Below, in pieces: positions 29,156-64,000 of a stretch of 64,000 bases of DNA. Numbering within the stretch: position 1 is the stretch's first letter; every line of letters begins with the position of its first letter. The position numbers were made by a program, and so were the translations under genes. The notes below the pieces were generated by a model. The model was not told where the DNA came from, did not search any database, and worked only from the letters and a program-made list of their open reading frames with translations. Source of the stretch: Atrichornis clamosus. Its lineage: Eukaryota > Chordata > Aves > Passeriformes > Menuridae. The DNA lies in contig WBMZ01004659.1 in the NCBI GenBank assembly GCA_013400975.1, positions 62,001 through 126,000 of the forward strand, read 5' to 3'.

Positions 29156-32100
29156 GGAAGAAAGAAGCTCTGTTTTTGAATGAGGGAGGCTGTTTCAATC
29201 CGAAGCTTTCCTACTGAGATGTGAAGTGACCAAACTGTCCTAATGCTTTGAGCCACTTGGAATGAAAAACAGCCAGAACATGCAGGGACCCTGAAGCAAG
29301 TAAGGAGTGATAGTGACTGGAAACAACAGTACTGTGCATGTTTCAGGTCAATGTGCAGCTGGGCTGTATCTGTGGTAAAATCTACATTCTACAAGTTTTT
29401 CTGGCGGGAAATCACTGGCAAAAACTTGCAGCATTCACTTTCAGTTTTATCAAGTTGTTTAAGAACAAATTGTATTTATTTCCTTTCCTTACTAGTAACT
29501 ATAAACACTAAGAATTCTAATTCCTGTTCAGTTCTTTACTATAGGTATAGTTGTATCTTTTTTTTGTTATACACTTTCCATTCTAAATAATTCATACTCT
29601 AGTAAGCAATATAATTACAAGATTACAGCAATGACAAAATTTTTTTTACCTGGTTGTAAAACTAAACTCCACACATCAGTTAAAATGAATATTAGTCCAT
29701 ATAAGATTAACATCTTTCTACCTCACTAAAAATTCAAAACCACCAAGAAGATTGATTTGGTTTGTGCTGTTTTTCTTTTTTCTTTTGCTAGTTTTCGTTC
29801 TGTACAAACCTGTATTCTCTTACCTCCTTAAACTACTTTTAGTAACAAAACAAGGTCAGACTTTTATTCGCACACAGAGATCAAGAAATTAAGAGTCAGC
29901 CACGAAGCACTTAGAGGGACAAGCTGTGATTTATCTCCTGTAAACTGACAAAAATATTTTGCCTAAGACATAAATGCTCGAAGGATAAATCAATCCACAT
30001 CTGAAAGACAAACAGCAGATTGATAGAAGACATAAATGTATCAAAAGAACTATTCTGGTCAATTATCAATGACATGTTTGATTTCCTTCACACTGAAAGA
30101 ATCTATGGTGGCAAATGCTTCCTGATTTACCCTGTGTTTTCAGGACCTTACAGTAAAAACAGAGAAAAAGATATGATTTAGATAGCTTGAAGTAGCTGTT
30201 TTCCTGTTAATACAGAGTGCAATCCTGTCAATACTAATTTAATCAGTGATGAGGTTTTCCTCACAAAACTCATAAGTCAACTGTCAAAGAAAAAATAGAT
30301 TTTGGCAGCTATAATCAAAATCCACGCAATGCAAATTCAGATAACACAGGATAAATGAATCTGAAGTCTGTAAAAATGTACTGAAGTCCAGTACTGCAAT
30401 ACTTCTCTGTCTATGCTTTTACCTGTTAATGTCACTGTATTGGCAGTGTTTATCATGCACTGTAAGTAGCATAAAATTCTTATAAAACACAGAAACTCTC
30501 TCTTTACATCACTAACAAAGGAAAACAAAATGGCAGATAAAAATTATGTAAAAAATCCTGCTTTTCAGTCCATTTTGCACTTCTATCCCCCCGTCTCACA
30601 CGGAAAGGAGGAAAACAGCAGGGCATATGTATGTGCTCAGTGCAGGATGAACTGAGAAGCCAGGCTGCAGCCTGCAAGCACTCAGCTCTCCTTTCAGGCT
30701 GGCCCATGCTGTGTCACTTTTCATTTCCTCAGGGGTGCTCGTATTACTATATGAGCTATGAGAACACCACACAAACTTGTTTCCACATAAACATTTTACT
30801 CTGGAAATAAATAAAATTAAAATCAATTCAATAAGCTCAAATAAAAATTAAATGTTTTTTCTTTGAGGTTCTGAAAAGAGACCAAACTTAGAAGCCAGAA
30901 AGCAGGAATGTCAGGCACAGCCAGTAGCTCACAAGCAGCTGGAAGGAGTTTTAGGCTCATCAAGAGTCTCCTTAATATCGTCCCATATTGGAACAGTTTA
31001 GCAAAATTATGTGCTTATTTCCACCCTGCTGTCCCCACATTCCTCGCTCTTTCTAGCAGCTTTCTTCTCACACCGTTTGATTCTCCCCTGGTCTAAAATC
31101 TACACTGAAGGCCTTAAAAGCGGGGTGCCACAGCAGCGAACAGGCAGGGCTGAGCTAGCTACCTGTTTTCAGGGCTGAGCGGCCGAGTTTGTCCTTCAGC
31201 ACGAGCCCAGGCCAGCAGATCAGGCAGTCACCAGTGAGGTACATGCTTTTTCAAATGCTCACATTACCCTTTTCGGAGCAAAGGTGACAAATTAGGTCTG
31301 CCACATTGTTGACACAACTCCTCCTGCCTCTCCTAGGACCTGGTATAAGCTGCCAGAAGTGAGTGTGTAACCCTTGTGGCTGTAGAAGGACAGAGTAAAA
31401 ATCAGCTCCCCGGTGATTTAGAAGACTAAATGTAACACTAAAACCAAGTGACTCATTTTATGTAATTTTAGCTATGATAGAAACTTCTTCTATAACCTAA
31501 GTCAGATCCCACAAACTTTCAATTTTGCTGTAGCCACCTGTAGTACAGGACCAGTGACACCTACTCTTGTCCTCACTGATCTAATGGAGAGACACACATT
31601 CATAGAAAAGCTTGTAAGTGATGCAAGTGATACCTGGATTCCAACAAAAGTGGGTTTACTTTGTCCCTTGTATTGGTTTCACAGCAGCACGTGAAGTACC
31701 AACCATGCTAAATGCTTCAGAAACACACAGCCATGGGCAACCCCTGCCTCAGAAACGTAAGGGTGTGCAACCTGCCAGTGATGAAATGTAAGTAGCAATT
31801 TCAGAAATGTAGCACCAAATGTGAAAAGAGATGTAGTTATGGCAATTTGGACGCAGTAGCTCTTGTCATACTCACTAATTTCCCGAGAAATAGACAGCTT
31901 CACTTCTTCAGGAAGGCAGGGTGATGCTGACCCCAAGCTATTTGACGCCACAATCTAAAGATACATTTCACTGATTTGCTCTAATAGCTTTCTTCTTTTA
32001 TTTACTAGAGAGAAACTAGTTACGAAGTATCAAAAGGTTTTGAAAGCTTCAGGTGTTCATGTCAGCCAAAGCTTTTGAAAAAAGAAGAGATGAGGCAGCA

Positions 32101-32899
32101 TGAACAGCTACTGTAGGGAAAACCTCTCCATCAGATTGCTGCTGATTTGGGATCAGTAAAGGTACCTTGTGAAAACTCTCATTCAGACTCCCTCGGCTGA
32201 ACAAACGTCTACACCACAGATGTCTTCAGGGACAGGTATGAAAACTGAAGGAGAAAATGGAAGGATCCTGAGTATGCCATACCCTACCAAAAAAAAATCA
32301 AATGGCATCCAGAAACAGACACACACTCATGTGTAACAACCTCTTTTCAGTCTGTTCTCATGCATTTTGTTCTTGAATATAATTAAAATGCCACAAAACC
32401 ACATTCTATTCATTTAGCAGTGCTGCAGTGAGCCTTAGTTACAAACGAATCTCTTACACATTTTCCTTTCACATTATTCAGAACAGTGAAGTTTTTGTGA
32501 TTATACCTTTAGGTTATAATATTAATGTTACATATAAATAATCTCTTTATTCACTGTATTTACTCTTTAATTTTTTGTTGCTCTTTCACAATCAGAGATT
32601 AATGTTTTACTTCATTACCAGACTATGTCTGTGCATTCCTAAAGTGCCCTGAAAACAATTTTTGTGCCCACTGCATAATATTTCACCAGCTCTGTGTCAC
32701 TAAAATATTCCTCATGTGATCTATTAAAGCAGAAATTCATATCTTCACTAAGATCCCAAAATATCAAGAAGTAAAATAATACCACTTTATCAGGTACGAA
32801 CCCTAGAGCTCAGTAAGATAAAACTAAAAAGAACCAAACTAAGAAAAACATGTCTTGAAATTCCACATAAGATCCCCAAGACAGAGGAGGAGCAAGCAT

Positions 32900-33330
32900 T
32901 GTTCCATTATTTAATAAGGAAATTGCAGATCATTTTGCCTGACATCAACGTCAGGGAAACTGATGGAAAAGCTGGAACAGGAAGAAATCAGTGTACAATT
33001 AAAGGATGATAGTACAATTAACGCCAGTCAACACAGAAAATTAGTTTTGTCAGGAAAAAAAAAACCCTTCCTATTTTCCCATGAGACCATGAATTAGTTT
33101 GATAAAGTAAACTCCTCTAAGATTTCATTAGGGCTTTGGCTCACAACTCTACAGGATTTTTGATAAAAGCCCCGGCAATGTATAATATCAGTCTGGTCCA
33201 TACTAAATGGACCCAAATTGTACTGAATAATCTGAACAAAATTATAAAATTATTGCTGGGAAAAGCTGAAAATTACAAAAAGTAATGAAGATATAAAGGC
33301 AGGCCCTTAATACAGACCAACTAAGAACAC
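32900..33330 (+). mobile_element. Old CR1 LINE fragment, left piece
   Basis: The sequence follows the central part of CR1 ORF2. A GCAGATCA...CCTGACATCA...AGGGAAACTGATGGAAAAGC block lies near 32,925-32,973. Next come a GTCAACACAG...TTTTGTCAGG block near 33,027-33,055 and TTTCATTAGGGCTTTGGCTCACAA near 33,123-33,146, which corresponds to the 'sharing of a reverse-transcriptase FDxVxH-like' segment. Stops and substitutions abound, so it is inactive. The next part of the same CR1 order resumes only at about 34,400. The right end is uncertain. Confidence 0.6.
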
Positions 33331-34399
33331 TTGGTGAGGTCTGGCCTGTATTTTAACACAGGGAAATCTACATTTTTCATTAAAAGAACAAAGAAAAAGA
33401 ACAAAATTTCATTTACAAGATAGAAAATGATTTTGTGAAAAGCAGTTACTGTGAAAAGAAAGAAACAGTACTAGTAGGCCCAAGCAGACACACACTCTCA
33501 GAGCAAAGTGTAGACAAAAATTATTCATATTGCCCAAGGTGGGTTAAACCAGGACACAGGAGTTGGTGCTACTCCACTTCTCTGTGGTTTCAGAAAGATC
33601 ATTACTGGGAAAATGTGCTGAAAAAACAGCTCCAGAAAACCAAGGGTTTTACTGAGAGAAATGTTACTAATTTGTGATGATAGGGAGCCTTCAGAGACTC
33701 CAGTTGTAAGGTTAATGTGTGAGAAGTTCAACAGAGAATTGTGGTATATGAGTACAGAAATGCAAGAGTGGATGCCCAAATTATAATGTATGTACTTGAA
33801 AAAAATCTAATTTCTGATTTATACAGTTTGCCACTGAGTCTCTATCTCCAAACAACCACAACTAGTTAAGAAAACCCCTTGTAATTTGCCTCAATCATTA
33901 TCTGTAAAACTAAGTATAAATTCAATACTTCAATTCAAAATCACAATTACTAGCAGAAGTACTATTAAGAGCAACTGCTAATTGAAAATTACTAACTAGA
34001 CAGTATTTGCTAAGAAACTCTTTAAAAATAAGCTAAGTGTTATGTAAATAGAGAAAGGGTTTGGTATGCCATTGAGAAGGGCCTGGAATGAAATCTGCCC
34101 TACACATTTTCTACTTACCCACTACCTCCTAAGGAAAATCCACCAAACCCTATGCATACATTACAGAATTTTCCACATTGTCAGAAGCCCAGAAGGATCT
34201 GCTGGAAGCAACTGGAAGTGGACTACATCGGTGCACAGTTACGGGGGACTGTGGCCCATTTGAACCAGTCACTGCACTATCTTTGTTGTTATCCCACATG
34301 ATCAAACATGGCATCATCTCTCTGCTTAGATCCTACAGTCCTTAATCCTAAATCCACCTACAGTTTCACCTACTTGCATCATTCCCAATCACTGCCCAG
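33331..34399. other. Sequence between two collinear CR1 pieces
   Basis: About 1.07 kb that I cannot assign. In CR1 the flanking blocks would normally be only a few hundred bases apart, so much of this stretch may be a later insertion into the CR1. Part of it may instead be CR1 too diverged to see. There are no terminal repeats or target-site duplication that I could pick out, and the frames (80-84 codons) are not recognisable. Confidence 0.4.
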
Positions 34400-34960
34400 A
34401 TCTGTGCATGAAGCTTGGTGAGGCCACGTACACATTGGAGGACAAACATAGAATTCAGCATGACCTTGATAAATTGGAGAAACATATTGCAGGCACAGTA
34501 AGAAATTAGAAAGGTTCAAGAGCAAGAAAATACAGTTAGGCAGAGGTAAACATATGCACAGGCAGCACCTGACTACTTTTATTTTAAAAAAAAAGCAACA
34601 GAGAGTACAGAAGTCAACAATACCAGGCTGTTGCCAAGAAGGCATGTGCAAGGGTGACTGTATTAGCGGGAATACAGCTTGCAAGGAACCCAAAATATCC
34701 ATTCCACTTCATTTAGCATTGATATGTGGTCAACTGGATTACTTGATCCCATCTTGGTGAGACACTGTAGGAATGGTAGAGACAATCTAGGAAATGCCCA
34801 AAGTGAAAAAGAATGATCAGAGGGATGGAAAACATGGTGTTCTAGGCAAAAACTGAAAGATGTGGCACTACTTAGCTTAAAGGACAGAAAGCTGAGAAAA
34901 AGAGAGAGACTTGGTTACAGTTTTCCAACTTATCTTGAGACTTCCAATAGAAATTAGAAA
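34400..34960 (+). mobile_element. Old CR1 LINE fragment, right piece
   Basis: It follows the 3' third of CR1 ORF2 in order: AAGCTTGGTGAGG near 34,411, TTGGAGGACA...GACCTTGATAAATTGGAGA near 34,434-34,480, GTTGCCAAGAAGG...GGGTGACTGTATTAGC near 34,630-34,668, then GATCAGAGGGATGGAA near 34,815 and TTACAGTTTTCCAA near 34,914. It has no intact coding capacity. It is probably the continuation of the piece at 32,900-33,330, on the same strand. Confidence 0.7.
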
Positions 34961-37900
34961 AAGTTAAAATTTGAGCATACTGGTCAGTTTACATATTAAA
35001 TGCTAATATGCTAAACTCAAATCCTAAATCACATTTTTCGGGAGATAAAATTAGACAGTGTTTTCCAGACAAATGTCTGTGTATTACAAACAGCTTTGAG
35101 AAGCTGCTGCTTTCCTGAGGTTAACAATAATTTCGCTTGGTACTTTGATTGACGCAAATGCTCAATCACATTCAAATCAAAATAGGAGGAAGCTACTATT
35201 TTACATGGCTTCCTGTAGGACATATGCACTGTGATCCCAGAGGAGAGGGCAGGTTATGCAATTGCTGAGCAGCTCTGCATAGCTATGTTTATTTGGGAAA
35301 CATTTCCAGCAATTATTTGGAAAGCATTGAGAGAATAAACTTCTAAGACATTCTCACCATTTAGTATTTTCATCACTAAACAAAAATTAGATTGTAAATG
35401 AACTGGATTTTGGTTCCTATTTCACTTTCTTTATGCAACAGAATGGAAGGGAAATGGAAACTTGCTTTACTAGCATTAGGATTCTTCCACTGCGTGTGCT
35501 TGCATGTGTGTGTGAAAGAACTGGCTAATAAAGAAGTGGAATAGTTTCCTCTGTGTTATCATATTCTAGCCTCACTGGCCATATAGTACAGTCCTAAACT
35601 TGATTTAGGAGCCAAAATGGACCAACTGTTTTCCAGATTTAAGGGATGGTAGAAAGACAGCCAATTCCCACTTCTTAGCAATGCTAAATGCTGCTCCAAT
35701 TCATCTAATGAATAAGTCAGACAAGTTAACAATGTCGACATCTGAAACCTTATTTTTTTTACTTTAAAGGGAAATGAAATAGAAGTATATTACTTTCAAA
35801 TAAATTTAAATAAACATAGAGTTCTTTGAGCATAAAATATCACATAAATACTTATTCTCTGGTTACATACTTCCGTATTTGTTCTTACTAATTATCATGA
35901 GTTAGCAGCATTTCTAATTTAGGTGCCTTGAGCATACAAAAAAACCCTCCAATTTTTATCTCCTTACATGACAATATTTGCAAAACATAAAACGAAAGAC
36001 TTCAGCTAAAGAACTTTTTCATCCACCAGTCCTGCAACAGCATGGCCTACTGATGGAAAAGCATCCTGGCTTCAACACTGAGCTCTCAAGCAACTTCTAA
36101 ACCTGAACCGAACATTTTTATTTGCATATCACTACTACAACTCCTTCTCAGGTTTATAGCTACTCCACATCAATTCTATCCTCTGAGTTCTGGAAACAAA
36201 CTGGAAAGCTGGGCGAGAGCTAAGATACATGGAGCTTTTTCAGAGCACTTTGGAAGCCAAAGCTATGGAAGACTTTTTCCACATTGACCATTCATTCTTT
36301 GTTATGCTTGGCCTTCATCCCCTCCTGCCACCTTAAAAATGAAAACAACATGTTCATTATTATTCATGGAAGTTCATCGGATACGGAGAAAGTATCCCTT
36401 TTTCCCCCCAACTGTTCCATTTTTATTTCTTTTGGGAAAGACTATGCTATTCTTTGCTTGAGTAGCAATCCTTTGAACTGTTGGTTTGCCACTGCATTCA
36501 CAGGAAGATAATCATTTGCACTGGCTTTACTGATTCTTATCTGTAGGCTAAATAAGGGCTCCAGTAGTGGTAGCTGCACCCGCAGGTTCCAGTTCCTTGG
36601 GATGTGGTGTACAGGGATGCTGGATGCATCTCAGCTGGCCTGGTATTTAATATTACATGTTTACAGTGCTTGGTACTAGCTCTGTTCTTGACTAGGGCAT
36701 ACTGGATGTTACTACAGGATAAATGCTTATTTCTATTAGTGCTACTCCTAATTACATGAAATGAGACGCTATGTATTGCAGCTGACATAATTTCATTGAC
36801 CATTACCTTGTTATTCTCCTATGAGACAGAGAGAAAATACTATCTTACTTTTTAAATACCAGTAATTTAATTATATGTTTGTATTCCTCCTTTTGTAAAC
36901 AAACTCTTTCTGCCTCTTTACAGAAAAGATATTTCCATGTGTTTGGTCCTTCTTGCTTTTCCTGTCTAGATCACCTCTGATGATTCTGCAATTGTTTTTT
37001 GAGATTGGATGGCAGTACTATGATAAATATTCCATATGAGACCATTCAGGGAATGGTATTTAAGATACTTATAAAATCTGCATTCTATAATTTTATGTTT
37101 TACATTGCTATTATAGTTAAGCATTCTAACACACAGTGTCATTTTCCAAAACCTCTGTCTAGCTTAGGAGCTTTAACTGGCATGTCTACTGTAGTCTGAA
37201 AACACCTTTTCTGTAAAGAAATGGTTAATGTAGAAATCTGTGATTTACACAATGGGTTTATTTTTTCTCTAACATATCACTCTTTCTAGGTTTTGACACT
37301 AAACTTCTGCTTCATTTATTGACATGTTGTCTGTTTATGCAGTTTGCTTGGTAATTCTGTATTTCCTTCCTGAAAGATTTGTCTTTGCCTTGAATAGCAA
37401 CTTGACTCGTGCTGCATGTAACTGACTTACGCTTTATCTTCACATTTGTTCTCTGGTCACCATGCACAGAGATTCCCTTTATAAGAGTTATAATGTTCAT
37501 GTAAAACCTCCCTTTCTGTGTGCCTCGTATTACACACAAACTCTCGTAGCCAAAAGACACACGTGTCCAAGGGAGTGCTACACACAGATGTGACACAAAG
37601 ACACAGAAGATAAAACTTTTCCCTTGAGCTAATGGACAGACTTTTTGTCATGAAGTTCCTGCAGCAGCCAAGGGGCTCAGAATCCCACCTCTCTATAAAT
37701 CGAGTCTATACACACCTGAAAGGGGGTAAGAGCACCAGAAACATTTTATATTATAGTTCTCAATTGTCTACACAGAAGATTAATTTTCAAGGCCCTGTAC
37801 ATCCCTTCCACAGACACATTCTGCTATTTGTTATCTTACCTTCAAAGACACTGCACATGTGACAACACAGGAAGCCCTGGATATGCATGTATTTTGTGAA

Positions 37901-38234
37901 AGACCTTTTGGGTATGCAGAGTATAAATTATAATAAATGGGTGCACATGCACATCATAGAATGGAACTACAATACATGAAAGTGATGCTCAGTGTTAACC
38001 AAAATTTCAGTCCTAGCTGTCTAATTTTAGAGAAAGTATGAGCTGTGTGTTAAGCATCTTCAAAGCTAGGCTGTGCTTGTTCAATGTCTAAAAGGGATCT
38101 AACAGCTGCACTGTAGGCATGAAGGATTGTAAAGCCAGGGCTTTAAGTACTCATATGCAGGTTGAGATCTGTCAAAGATCACATATTGACACCCAACAGT
38201 GGAACCCTCCGAAGTGACACTCCATTTACCACTT
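34961..38234. other. Intergenic DNA just upstream of the PDE5A promoter
   Basis: AT-rich sequence without a supported gene, repeat or RNA gene. It ends abruptly at about 38,235, where the composition changes to CpG-rich. Proximal regulatory sites for PDE5A may lie here, but I cannot name any with confidence. Confidence 0.5.
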
Positions 38235-38244
38235 TTTCGAAGCA

Positions 38245-38253
38245 GGCGGGGCC
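38245..38253 (+). promoter_or_regulatory. GC box (Sp1/KLF-type) upstream of exon 1
   Basis: GGCGGGGCC, a standard Sp1/KLF-type core, sits 218 bp before the A1 start codon at the very edge of the CpG-rich region. Binding is inferred from the motif only. Confidence 0.45.
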
Positions 38254-38470
38254 GCGGCGGAGGTGGAGCCGCCTCTGCCCGCTGCGGGATCGGCGGCCGG
38301 GCCGGAGATGCGCTGAGGTGCCGCGGACCGGGCTTCCTGCTGCTCGCACACCTGGCAGCGGGGCGTAGGCGGGGGTGGGGCCTCGGGGCACCAGCAGCTG
38401 GAAGCGGGCCGGGCCGGGGTAAGGCAGCGCCGGCAGCCGCGGCAGGAGGCGGCAGAGCGGCGGCGGGAGC

Positions 38471-62899
<24,429 letters not shown>

Positions 62900-64000
62900 G
62901 TAAACCAATGAATTCAGACTTTTGTTAATCACAGGAGAATGCTGAAGAAAGTAGGCTTTTAATATTCTTTTCCTAGTAACAGACCTTATTCATACTGGAT
63001 CCCATGTATTACTGCTATATTCATATAGCAGGTTTTCCCCTGATGTGTTCATAGACAAACTCTCTTGCCTTAAAAAGATCCCACTGAGCAAAACTGGAGT
63101 TGGGCCTGATCTCTTCACTTTGCCAGTCTAAGTACAGAGTTGTATTTCAAGGCTAAGTTATGGAAATGTACAGATGACCTATTCTAAAACTGCTCTGTAA
63201 GAAATCTGCATGGACAACTACGCTGTAGAGGAGACATATGCAAATTAGTAGATAATAATCATATTAATGTTTTAATCAATTATTTTAATCATTATCCTTA
63301 TAGATAAGGAAGATGACTCAGAGAACATGTCTAACTAAATCAAGACTAGAGTCCTAAAGTTCTAACTTTCACTCATCTTTGAGAAACCATTAAGAAGTTC
63401 AACTGGGAGGAAAAGAAAGAGATAGAAACAGCTGAATTAAAACCCCCAGATTAAATAGTTTTCAAAGTTAGCCTGAACCTGTGTATTGAAGTTTGAAAAT
63501 TATTGTCTCTTGTTATCAAAAACAGTTGTTTCAAATACTGTCAGAGACACAGTTGTATATCAATGCTCTACTATGGATATTGTGTGCCAAGAGGAAACAG
63601 AGATTTTTCTGAACCCCTTTCATGTTGTTTTGCAGTAAACATTTATTATATTAAGTTTAATTCCATATATTAGAAAATTATGTCTGAAGTGTGTGGCTTG
63701 AGCAACTAAAAGCTGTTGAGCTGTATTACAGTTTTAGACACTGTTCAACCAGAAGTACAGAGGTACAACAAGCTGGTAAGATCACAGGGTGAAAAAGAAA
63801 ATTCCTCTTTAGTTCCTTTTCTACTCTATAAAAATCGACCCTTCGTCCTCATTATCCTTTTTATGGTTACTAGTTAATGGACTCACAATGTTATCTACTG
63901 CTTGCATGGGCCACCAGTAAATTACTTATCATAACTGATAGGGTACAGGAATCTTGGAGGTTTAATTGCCTGTCAGAATCTTGCTCATGAGACAGCACAA
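62900..64000 (+). other. PDE5A: PDE5A intron 7, 5' part
   Basis: At least 1,101 bp of AT-rich intron running off the end of the window. No sequence resembling the next PDE5A exon was found in it. Confidence 0.85.

Larger units (their letters stand above)
16076..32899. other. Intergenic DNA, no supported gene
   Basis: Mostly AT-rich, with short frames only and no recognisable exons. Local features are a GC-rich patch at about 23,380-23,700 (listed separately), a short CTTT run near 22,511, a run of 15 A at 29141-29155, and a 10-bp inverted repeat at 27543-27552 and 27604-27613. Stretches such as 21,840-22,190 and 27,220-27,720 are complex, repeat-free sequence of the sort that could be conserved non-coding elements, but nothing in this window alone proves it. 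Confidence 0.5.

Noticed and set aside
1..38234. Exons of MAD2L1 or another neighbour
   Set aside because: None of the translated frames showed recognisable similarity. The gene is expected further upstream.
62900..64000. Search for PDE5A exon 8
   Set aside because: No segment resembling the expected GAF-B continuation was found in frame before the window ends.

Overview
The window looks like a stretch of a sauropsid chromosome, most probably avian. Three things point that way: old CR1 retrotransposon fragments are the only interspersed repeats I can recognise, intergenic DNA is AT-rich with few repeats, and the one recognisable protein-coding gene has moderate intron sizes. A non-avian reptile cannot be excluded from the sequence alone.

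Layout. Positions 1 to about 38,230 hold no protein-coding gene I can support. This is intergenic DNA with a 44-bp tandem repeat (about 14,448-14,575), a CR1 fragment (about 15,215-16,075), a second CR1 split into two collinear pieces (about 32,900-33,330 and 34,400-34,960), a GC-rich patch near 23,400-23,700 and otherwise unremarkable sequence. From about 38,235 to 39,870 the composition switches sharply to a GC- and CpG-rich promoter region. It contains two separate coding first exons of one gene, both on the + strand. The rest of the window is the 5' half of that gene.

The gene is PDE5A, the cGMP-specific 3',5'-cyclic phosphodiesterase 5A (target of sildenafil-type drugs in mammals). I could place seven coding exons of the A1 isoform: 38471-38574, 51162-51744, 52409-52498, 59736-59807, 60898-60987, 62207-62344 and 62832-62899. 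All have GT...AG boundaries and correct phase. A second alternative first exon at 39539-39564 encodes the PDE5A2-specific N-terminus. The reading frame covers about 382 residues: the N-terminal region with the regulatory phosphoserine motif, all of GAF-A (cGMP-binding) and the start of GAF-B. The rest of GAF-B and the whole catalytic domain lie beyond position 64,000.

The main points of interest are two adjacent promoters and coding first exons preserved as in mammals, the absence of the mammalian Gln-rich N-terminal stretch, an imperfect 55-bp duplication in the GC-rich DNA in front of the A2 exon, four successive frame-neutral exons across GAF-A and the GAF-A/GAF-B linker, and a probable local assembly artefact around a single N in intron 3. 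I found no new biological system here, and the remaining observations are modest.
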